DNA from: Chinchilla lanigera
Lineage: Eukaryota > Chordata > Mammalia > Rodentia > Chinchillidae
Direction: 5' to 3'
DNA length: 64,000 bases
Assembly (NCBI RefSeq): GCF_000276665.1
Contig: NW_004955418.1
Span: 912,213-976,212 of the forward strand
Part shown: piece by piece, positions 56,603 to 64,000 of the stretch
How positions within the stretch are numbered: the stretch's first letter is position 1
How the letters are laid out: each line of letters begins with the position of its first letter
Translations under genes and position numbers: made by a program
The notes under the pieces: generated by a model
Seen by the model: only the letters and a program-made list of their open reading frames with translations
Database searches by the model: none
What the model was told of the DNA's origin: nothing

Positions 56603-56770
56603 TGTTCTACCTGGTCATGATGGCACACATCTGGACATGGTAGCGCACATTCAGGAGGCTGAGGCAGGAGGATCACCATGAATTTGAGGCCAGCCTGGAC
56701 TACATAGTGAGTTCAAGGCTAGCCTGCACTACAAAGTGAGATCCTGTCTCAAAACAAACAAAAAGTTAAA
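56603..56770 (+). mobile_element. B1-type SINE, inverted relative to its neighbours
   Basis: tacctggtcatgatggcac to gagatcctgtctcaaaac. Confidence 0.88.
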
Positions 56771-56771
56771 G

Positions 56772-56965
56772 ATGGACATTTTGCATGGTGTTCAACACCT
56801 GTAATCCCAGCATTCTGAGAGGCTAAAGGAAAAAGATCACAAGTTTGAGCCCCCCCTGAACAATTTAGCAAGACCCTGACTCAAGATTAAAAATAAAAAA
56901 AGACTGTGGATGTAGCTAAGGAGGGAGGTCCTGGGTTCAGTCCCCACTATGAAGGGGAAAAAAAA
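56772..56965 (+). mobile_element. B1/ID dimeric SINE
   Basis: gcatggtgttcaacacctg to agcaagaccctgactc, a linker, then ctgtggatgtagctaagg to gggttcagtccccac. Confidence 0.85.
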
Positions 56966-57189
56966 AGAATGCACACCCAAGGAAAGGTCCATGCTGGGAC
57001 TGGTGAAGAAATGCAGAGAGGAGCCTCACCACAGGGAATTGCTGACTATTAATTAAACACTTATGTTGAGACTTCTACCCCCCATCCCCACCCTGAGACA
57101 AGCCCAAGTAGCTGCAGGCAGCCGTGGTAGAAGCCCAGGCATTCCAGCTGCAATGGCTTCCTTGGGAAGAGGTAATAACTTCCCAGCCC

Positions 57190-57290
57190 AGTTCAGGGGC
57201 TGGGGCTGGGGCTAAGGCTAGAGCACAATGGTAAAGTACTTGCCTAGCATGTGCCAGGTCCTGGGTTTCATCACAGGATGGGGTTGGGGG
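57190..57290 (+). mobile_element. ID-like SINE
   Basis: ggctagagcacaatggtaaa and cttgcctagcatgtgcc with a B-box remnant gggtttcatcac. Confidence 0.7.
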
Positions 57291-57347
57291 TGAAGAATAC
57301 AGGGTGAATCTTGGAGTCTTCCTCTTCTCCTGGAAGTTAAGAACTCG

Positions 57348-57425
57348 GAGGGGATGCTCAGTGATAGAGCAATTACCTAGCATGAGTGTGGCCCTGCATT
57401 AGATCCTTAGCACCATAAAACTGAA
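57348..57425 (+). mobile_element. ID-like SINE
   Basis: ggggatgctcagtgatagag to ccttagcaccataaaac. Confidence 0.7.
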
Positions 57426-57504
57426 CAAGAATTGGGAACACCCAGACCCTCACCTATCCAACCCATGTGGGAGAGAAGAAAGGGACAGAACTGGCCACAT
57501 GGAG

Positions 57505-57650
57505 GCTGGCACATTGATTCATACTTATAATCCCAGCACTTGGAAGGCTGAGGCAGGAGGATCACGAGTCTGAGCTCAACCAGGGCTGCATAGTTCAAGG
57601 CCAGTCTGAACTACATAGTGAGACCCTGTCTCAGAGGAAAAAAAAAAGGG
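57505..57650 (+). mobile_element. B1-type SINE
   Basis: ggctggcacattgattcat to gtgagaccctgtctcagag. Confidence 0.88.
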
Positions 57651-57721
57651 AAGTCACCTAATTCACTATTGCTGCCCCACCTCCAAAGAGGAATACTTGC
57701 CTCACTTTGTTATTAAACTGT

Positions 57722-57835
57722 GTTTGTTTGAGACAGGATCTCACTGTGTAGTACAGGCTGGCCTCCAATTTAAAATGCTCTTGCGTCAGCCTCCCAAGTA
57801 CTGGAGTTACAGGTGTGTGCCACCACACCCATTTT
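57722..57835 (-). mobile_element. B1-type SINE, minus strand
   Basis: tgtttgagacaggatctcac to gagttacaggtgtgtgcc. Confidence 0.88.
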
Positions 57836-57844
57836 GTTATTAAA

Positions 57845-58118
57845 CTTTTTTTTTTTTTTTTTTTTTTTTTGCCTTTTTGAGACAGAGTCTCACTATGCAA
57901 TTCAGGCTGGCCTTTTTTTGTGTGTGTGTGTACTGGGAATCGAATTCAGGACCTTGCGCTTGCCAGGCAGCACTGTGCCGCTGAGTCATATTCCTGGGCC
58001 AGTTCAGGCTGGCCTTCAACTCACTTTGTAACCCAGGCTGCCCTTGGACTTGCAATGATCCTCCTGCCTCAGCCTCCCGAATACTGGGATTACAGGCATG
58101 TGCCACCATGCCCAGCAG
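57845..58118 (-). mobile_element. B1-type SINE interrupted by an ID SINE
   Basis: B1 tail and start at 57845-57913, ID insert, then the B1 resumes at about 58002 through caggcatgtgccaccatg. ttcaggctggcc occurs on both sides of the insert. Confidence 0.9.
57914..58001 (-). mobile_element. ID SINE inserted in the surrounding B1
   Basis: gtactgggaatcgaattcag to gccgctgagtcatattcc. Confidence 0.9.
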
Positions 58119-58254
58119 TTATTAAACTTTCTGTTGAGTTCTTTCAACCAATCAATCAGCCTTCAAGTCAAGAAGCCTCCAGCACTTTTGAGGAAAAGTC
58201 CCTTTATTCTCCTACCCTGTTTTCTAGGGAGGAATTGCATGTGGTTCTGTTATT

Positions 58255-58328
58255 TATTTATTTATTATATGGTACCAAGAATCGAACTCAGGGCCTCACA
58301 CTTTGCCAGGCTGAGCTACATCCTGGCC
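58255..58328 (-). mobile_element. ID SINE, truncated
   Basis: atggtaccaagaatcgaact to ggctgagctacatcctgg. Confidence 0.8.
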
Positions 58329-58334
58329 TACATG

Positions 58335-58408
58335 TGGTTCTGTCTCTTTTTTGTGTGCCAGGAATCAAACACAGCCTTAGCATGTTAGGCAAGCAGTCTA
58401 TCACAATT
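58335..58408 (-). mobile_element. ID-like SINE fragment
   Basis: gtgtgccaggaatcaaacac to aggcaagcagtctatcac. Confidence 0.7.
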
Positions 58409-58411
58409 GTG

Positions 58412-58575
58412 ATTTTTTTTTTCAGTACTGGGGATTGAACCCAACCTTTACACTGAGCTACATCCTCAGCCCTTTCTTTCTTTTTTTGAGATAGTCTTAC
58501 CAAGTCATTGATTTGCCCAGGTATGCTCCAACTTGTCCTGTTGCCTCAGCCTCTAGAACACGGACTACGGCCCTT
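58412..58575 (-). mobile_element. B1/ID dimeric SINE, minus strand
   Basis: cagtactggggattgaacc to ctgagctacatcctcagcc, then gagatagtcttaccaagtc. Confidence 0.85.
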
Positions 58576-58599
58576 AAACCATCCATCTACCTCTGATGT

Positions 58600-58738
58600 G
58601 CGCTCTAGAATCCTGCTGGTAATACTCATGCTTATCATTTACAAAGCCTTTACCTTGAGCAGGGTGTTACATTAAACTCCTTATAACATCCCCATTTTTT
58701 CAGATGAGGAAACAAGTGAGCTGAGTACTGAGGTCGTT
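58600..58738 (+). mobile_element. MIR fragment
   Basis: aactccttataacatcccc and ttcagatgaggaaacaag. Confidence 0.6.
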
Positions 58739-58757
58739 TCTTAGCCCTGAGACTTGC

Positions 58758-58763
<6 letters not shown>

Positions 58764-58788
<25 letters not shown>
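58764..58788. repeat. Poly(T) tract
   Basis: T run flanked by gctgtcttctt on both sides (about 58754 and 58789), so it may be the remnant tail of a retro-insertion. Confidence 0.7.
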
Positions 58789-59245
58789 GCTGTCTTCTTG
58801 AGGCTTCCATACAGATCTGACCTGGGGCTCACCACCCACTTCATGTCCTCTGGTGGCTCCTCAGAGCCCAGGGATCAGCACAAGCTCCTTGTCCTGCTGG
58901 GTCCTCTTCCTTTCCCCTAGCCAGCACTCTCTTCCCTATAATCCTTGGGCCCTGCTGAAACCATCAGAGAGCCAAAGAGCATCCTTGGGTTTTCACGGCT
59001 TCAGTGCTGGGGAAGGAATCAAAGGCCTCCCACAGGCTTGGCAAGCCCCCTGCCACTGCACCACCCCGCCCCAGGGTCCTCAAAGTTCTCCTGAGCTCCT
59101 ACTAAGGACCAGTGCTGGGAACCCTCTGTTACTCCAGCCTGAGTTTAGACTGCACCTACAAGGCCAGCGCTGCCTCTGCAAGACAGGAAAAGGTACCTGC
59201 TTTGGACACACAGCCTCTGGAGCTCGCTTTGCTAGGTGCCTCTTT

Positions 59246-59336
59246 TTTGTTGTTTTTTTTCTGGTACCGGGAATCGTACTCATGACCTTGCACTTGCCAG
59301 GCAGGCACTGTGCCGCTGAGCTAAATCCCCAGCCCC
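59246..59336 (-). mobile_element. Young ID SINE with exact 15-bp target duplication
   Basis: ctggtaccgggaatcgtactc-type body ending gctaaatccccagcccc, bracketed by gctaggtgcctcttt at 59231-59245 and 59337-59351. Confidence 0.95.
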
Positions 59337-59454
59337 GCTAGGTGCCTCTTTGAAGTACATGCACTGCATACCTATACTGTGACCCAGCTGGGCCTCTCCT
59401 CTGTCTTCAGCTGCAGCCACAGTGACCACACTGCACAGAAAAACTCTAGGGGAA

Positions 59455-59526
59455 TGGCAGTGCTGGGTAGCTGAGCCCAGGGCTGCACAAAGGCTAGGCA
59501 GGTGCTCTACCATCACCCCCAGCCCT
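59455..59526 (-). mobile_element. ID-like SINE fragment
   Basis: gctgagcccagggctgcac to ctctaccatcacccccagc. Confidence 0.6.
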
Positions 59527-59659
59527 GGAAATAGCTTTCATCTGCTCCTCTATTTTCCCATCCACTCACTGCCACCATGCATGAGAATTCCTAGAGGATG
59601 AGGGAGGGCTTCCCACCTGCCCTGGGCCTGAAACCTGGCTCTAAGTAGGTACCCATAAC

Positions 59660-59772
59660 AATGGCAGCTAGTGTCTTTCTGAGCACTTAGTGTGGGTAGG
59701 GCATCATGCTAATGGCTTTCTTACTCTTCAGGAATAGTCACTGGCCCAAGGTTACAAAGGAGCAAAACTAAG
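59660..59772 (+). mobile_element. MIR fragment
   Basis: gagcacttagtgtgggtag and gcatcatgctaatggctttc. Confidence 0.5.
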
Positions 59773-59799
59773 ACTTTTTTTTCTTTATTTAAGACTAGG

Positions 59800-60095
59800 A
59801 CTTTTATGTTTGTTGGTTTATTTATTGTCTTTTTGAGACAGGGTCTTGCTATGCACTTTGGGCTGGACTTGAGCTCACTTTGTAGCCCAGGCTTGATTTT
59901 TTTTTGTTTGTTTGTTTTTTTGTTTTTCTTCCGTTACCGGGAATCAAACTCACAACCTTGCGCTTGCCAGGCAGGCGCTTTTGCTGCTGAGTTAAATCAC
60001 CAGCACCCCCAGACTTGTTTTGAACTTGCAATGATCCTCCTGCCTTAGCCTCCCGAGTCCTGGGATTACAGGCATGCACCACTATACCCAGCTTG
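59800..60095 (-). mobile_element. B1-type SINE interrupted by an ID SINE
   Basis: tttttgagacagggtcttgc to gtagcccaggcttga, insert, then gaacttgcaatgatcctc to ggcatgcaccactatacc. Confidence 0.88.
59896..60008 (-). mobile_element. ID SINE inserted in the surrounding B1
   Basis: T/TTTG tail, cgttaccgggaatcaaactc to gctgagttaaatcaccagc. Confidence 0.9.
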
Positions 60096-60238
60096 TTTGT
60101 TATTTTTGATTTTTTGAATAGGTAGTTCAAGCCTAGGCATTGCTGTGGCCCAGGCTGGCCTCAACCTTGCTAGTGATCCTCCTGACTCAGCCTCCCAAGT
60201 ACTGAGATTACAGTGGTGAGCCACCACACCTGGCTCGC
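60096..60238 (-). mobile_element. B1-type SINE, minus strand
   Basis: attttttgaataggtagttc to gagattacagtggtgagcc. Confidence 0.85.
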
Positions 60239-60248
60239 AAAAGCAGGA

Positions 60249-60397
60249 TTTTTTTTTTTGTCTTTTTGAGACAGGGTCTTGCTCTGCACTTCAGGCTGGC
60301 CTTGAGCTCACTTTGTAGCCCAGGCTGGTCTTGAACTCACAATGATCCTCCTGCCTCACCTCCAGAGTACTAGGATTACAGGTGTGCATCCCTGGGG
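60249..60397 (-). mobile_element. B1-type SINE, minus strand
   Basis: tttttgagacagggtcttgc to taggattacaggtgtgca. Confidence 0.92.
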
Positions 60398-60487
60398 TGC
60401 TACAATTTCTGTTACATAAAAAAAAAAAAAGCAGGATTTTACCCCATGCCTTGCAGGAAGCATTTTCTACCTGCCAGTGTCTCTCTC

Positions 60488-60669
60488 TTTTTTTTTGTCT
60501 TTTTTGAGACAGGGTCTTGCTATGCAGTTCAGGCTAGACTTGAGCTCACTTTATAGCCCAGGGAGGCCTTGAACTCGCAGTGATCCTCCTGCCTCAGCCT
60601 CCCGAGTGCTGGGATTACAGGTGTGAGCCACCACGTCTGGTTTATTTTTTTTTTTTTTTTTTTTTTTTT
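60488..60669 (-). mobile_element. B1-type SINE plus a second poly(T) tract
   Basis: tttttgagacagggtcttgc to caggtgtgagccaccacg, followed by a T run (60644-60669). Confidence 0.9.
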
Positions 60670-61214
60670 GACTGTTTCTTTGATTAAACATCCAGTGACT
60701 AGGAACAGTAGCATGGAGAGAAGTCTGGGAGTGAGGGTTTCCAACATGATGGTCAGTCTAGAACCTGCCTAGTGTCTATCCCCCTTTAGGCCCTGTTCCC
60801 TCATGTGTATCACAAAGGATGTGAGCAAGGGCGTTTACAGTCTTGCCTGCTGGACAGAATACAAGACAATTTAGTGGGGTCCTACTGGACTGTGATCACA
60901 CTAAAATCCTAATGTGGGCAGAACAGGGAGGAGCTTAACTGCACCAGACTGTGGACCCAGGCCTTCGGGGCCCAACCTTCCCACTGACCCGTGGACCATA
61001 GTCTCCCTTACACCCCATGACCTCTGAAGGGCAAGAGGGCTGTGAAACTAAAGGAAAACTCCAGACAAACTAGGTCTATCCCACGTGGTCCAGACCTGCC
61101 CACTCCTCAGAAATCACTTTGGTGGTCCGCGCCTAACCATGAGCTGTGTAAACAGGAGGAAAGGGAGCGTGAAGGGGAGTAGAAGGGGGATCGAGTTCCA
61201 GAACAAAATGGCCC

Positions 61215-61350
61215 TGGGAGCTGGGTGTGGTGGTATATGCCTGTAATCCCAGTATTTAGGAGGCTGAGGCAGGAGGACTATCAGGAGTTGGAGGCCAGCC
61301 TGGGCTATATAATGGGTTCAAGTCCAGTCTGAACTACTTAAAAAACAAAA
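61215..61350 (+). mobile_element. B1-type SINE
   Basis: gagctgggtgtggtggtat to caagtccagtctgaact. aaatggcyctggg flanks both sides. Confidence 0.9.
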
Positions 61351-62871
61351 CAAAAAAATGGCTCTGGGCACAGAGGTGGGGAGGGATCAGAATCCAGGTC
61401 ACCCCTGTCCCCACATTTCCTCATGCCCAGGGCCCTCTGCAAATATGCCATAGACATCCATGGGTACAGCCTCGCATCCTCTGCCGGGAACAGGCCTCTC
61501 AGCCTGGTGCGGAAGGCGGACAGGCAGGTCGGACAATCTGAGGGGTGCCACGCCCCGACAGTACCCTCTGCAGAGCCACGGCTGTCCTGTGGGAATGGGG
61601 CCGAGTGCTCCCAAAGGCCAAAGCTGTGGCTCCGGGGCCCTCGGGGTCAGGAAGAGGGTGGAGGGAGCACTGCGAAGCTGGGCAGGGAGCCCGGTAGGAG
61701 CCTTCGAAAGGGGCGGACACAGCCCTTATTTGTCACAAACCCGCAGGCCCTGCACCTGGGGGAGGGGGTGCCCTGGGCTTTGAGAAGCTGGCCTGGCCTG
61801 AAAGTGCTCTGCTAGGGCCTGCAGGGTAGGGCGGGTGGTTGGGAAGGCCGGCTGGGGGTGGGGAGCCTCCTTTCACCCCTCGGAGGCCTGGGCAGGCTGG
61901 AGAAGGCCCCCTCACACTGGGGCAGGAATGGCCACTCTTCAGGATAGGGCTCCAAAGACCCTGTCCACTGGCCTTGTGCTGCCTTCCCCTCAGACTGCAG
62001 CGAAGGGGTGCTTGGGCTGCAGCTGAGGTGGGCCCCGATGAACTGCTCTTTGAACTGGTGGGACTGGTTTTGTGTCTTACTGCCTGGGCAGTCATGAGTT
62101 GCCTGCTGGGCCTGGGAGAAGGGAGGCCTCAGGAAGGGGCCCCTCGTAAATCTTTAACTCCCAGAGCCGCCACTGGGTTCCAGGGCCCCACCCCCAGTCG
62201 TGACTCTGGCCCGATGCCATCCCCCCGGGCAAGAGGTCAGAGGTCAGAGCCAGAGGTCTTAGCACCTGGGCCAGTCCTTTCCCCAACTACCTGGACAGGA
62301 AGGGGGAGGGGCTTGCAGAGGGCCCTGCCCTCGAATTTAAGTGCTTCTCACCTTCGCTGGCCTCCAGCTCTCCTTCCTCAAGCCCCTGCAGCCCTGACCT
62401 TTGTCTCTTGGAGGAGTCAGATACTCTCGGTGGGCCTCGGGGCAACCCCTGGGCAAAGTCCCAACCCTGACTTTTCCAGATAATTATGCCAGTCCCACCC
62501 ACTCTCCCTCAAGGGGTCTCACCAGAACTCAGTAATAAATGCAATGAAGAACTAAACTTCGTTCAGAATTGAGATTGGACCCTCACAGCCTTCCAACTTC
62601 AATTCCTGGTGGTGGGGTGGGGGTGGAGGGACAAAAAAAAGCCTTTTGTGGAAATGTTACGGAAACTGTTTACCGGCTTGGTAGATAATCTGTTTAGCAA
62701 TCTATTCCTATTTTGCTAATAAGGAAATTGAGGCTCTGAAAGGGAAGGTGACTTCCCCAGGCTATGTACGGCAGCTGTGCAGGAGCAGGCACAGGTTTGG
62801 TCCAGTTTAGCGCTCAAGAGCCAAGCAGAGCCCTTGAAGGAGTTCAGCCCATGTCCTCAAATTCCTAAACT
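61351..62871. other. Upstream intergenic, mostly unique
   Basis: GC-rich unique DNA. An AT-rich patch at 62640-62730 runs into a MIR-like ending. The 214-codon frame at 61839-62483 has no recognisable domain. Confidence 0.55.
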
Positions 62872-62998
62872 ATCTGCGGGCGTGGTGGTGCACACCTGTA
62901 ATCCCAGCACTCCAGCTGGAGGCCAGCCTGGGCTACGTGAGTTCAAAGACAGCCTGCACTGCAAAGCAAGACCCTGACTCGACACCCCCAACCCCCAC
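62872..62998 (+). mobile_element. B1-type SINE
   Basis: ctgcgggcgtggtggtgca to gcaagaccctgactcgac. Confidence 0.88.
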
Positions 62999-63279
62999 AA
63001 AGCCTGAACTACAGGGGTGAGGAGAGAGCCTAAAGGGAAGAAGGGCTGGACACCGGCCCCATGTCACAGTGCAGGGCTTCGGCTATGGGGGACTGTGGAC
63101 AGGAAACATTAGTGTCCCTACCTCTCGGGGCTGCTCCCCCAGCTCACACCTCCCAGGAGAGGTTTATTGGCCCCTGACCCCCAGGAAGAACCCTCAGACA
63201 GCTCAATGAGGGAGGATGGATGGTGCTGCCACCCTTCTCAGTAGGGAGGCATGTCAGAAGCCGAGGAAACAGAAAAACA

Positions 63280-63450
63280 ACAACTTTTAATCGAGATTGC
63301 AGATTCAGAAAAGATTCATAAGTGAAATGATTCCCCGAGGAAACATAAAAAGTTACTTACGGCATGGCTAAATTGGGCATGCTTCAATCAGGGGCTGTTG
63401 AAAAATCATTAAGATACACAAGATGATTTTTTAGATATATGCAAGCTCTG
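63280..63450. promoter_or_regulatory. Candidate conserved noncoding element, AT-rich
   Basis: About 170 bp of unique AT-rich sequence with taatcgagatt, gtgaaatgatt, aaatcattaagat and gatgattttttag motifs, in a GC-rich, repeat-poor setting about 9 kb upstream of the CXXC5 promoter. No coding potential was seen. Confidence 0.4.
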
Positions 63451-63687
63451 TCAGGAGGGCTGGCCACTGCTCTTGCCAGATCTGCTCAGGTGGCTTGGGC
63501 TCTGGTGTGACATACCCCCTTCACTCAGACCTAGGGTGGGAAAAGAGGGGACAGCCCCTACTTGTCAGGCCCTGGGGACCCCCGGACCCAAGGAAGAATG
63601 GAGCAGGAGGGACAATGGTTATATAGAGCTTTTTTATTGTTGGAGGTGTTTTTTTCCTTCTTCAGGTCAGCCTGAGAAAATGGGCAC

Positions 63688-63840
63688 CTGGCCAGGCATG
63701 GTGGCACACATCTATAATCTCAGCACTCAGAAGGCTGAGGCAGGATGATTGCTGTGAGTTCAGATCCAGCCTGGACTACATAGTGTGTTCAGGACCAGCC
63801 TGAACTATATAGCAAGACCTTGTCTCAAAAAACAAAACAA
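63688..63840 (+). mobile_element. B1-type SINE
   Basis: ggccaggcatggtggcaca to agaccttgtctcaaaaaac. Confidence 0.92.
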
Positions 63841-63841
63841 G

Positions 63842-64000
63842 AAGCTAGACATGGTGGCACATGCCTGTAATTCCAGCCCTTGGGAGGCTGAGGCAGGAGG
63901 ATCATCTAGAGTTCGAGACCAGCCTGGGCTACAAAGTGAGCTCAAGACCAGCCTGAACTGCATAGCGAGACCCTGTCTCAAAAAGACAAAAAAAAAAAAA
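63842..64000 (+). mobile_element. B1-type SINE running to the window end
   Basis: gctagacatggtggcacat to ccctgtctcaaaaagac with an A tail cut by the window edge. Confidence 0.93.

Overview
This window is mammalian nuclear DNA, almost certainly from a rodent. It is littered with B1-type (7SL-derived) SINEs, tRNA-derived ID elements and B1/ID dimers, with older MIR fragments and one old L1 3' end beneath them. There is no bacterial-style gene packing, and most open reading frames are chance frames in GC-rich or SINE sequence. The ID/B1 mixture is not the standard mouse or rat set. A squirrel-related or beaver/kangaroo-rat lineage fits best, but this is an inference from SINE style only.

The one protein-coding gene I can support is CXXC5 (CXXC-type zinc finger protein 5, also called RINF), on the minus strand. 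The main coding exon is 22377-23288. A 1.4-kb intron follows, then a terminal exon with the last 14 codons (20967-21011) and a roughly 1-kb 3'UTR ending at an AATAAA signal (20010-20015). The spliced protein is 318 residues with all eight zinc-binding cysteines. A good acceptor at 23448-23450 opens the main coding exon and leaves 159 nt of 5'UTR with a four-codon uORF. Upstream lies about 30 kb of first intron, running to a large CpG island (about 51.8-54.5 kb) that is probably the promoter and non-coding first exon. A 242-N assembly gap interrupts that island.

Layout: 1-20 kb is downstream intergenic sequence (in human the next gene on this side is PSD2; it is not seen here). It holds SINEs, an LTR-like repeat, an orphan CpG island at 6.2-6.9 kb, a paired octamer motif at 4.77 kb and candidate conserved noncoding DNA near 13 kb. 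The gene body is 20-54 kb. Its first intron carries several AT-rich, homeodomain-motif-rich islands (33.3-34.7 and 37.0-37.4 kb) that look like enhancers. The 48.1-55.3 kb stretch around the promoter is free of SINEs. From 55.3 to 61.4 kb is a dense SINE cluster with nested insertions, followed by mostly unique DNA and one AT-rich candidate conserved element at 63.3 kb.

I found no tRNA, rRNA, CRISPR array or novel multi-gene system. The most noteworthy items are a perfect 19-bp hairpin inside a SINE, an exact 36-bp duplication abutting the promoter gap, the orphan CpG island, the 5'UTR uORFs, SINE composites bracketed by shared target-site duplications, and the enhancer-like islands.
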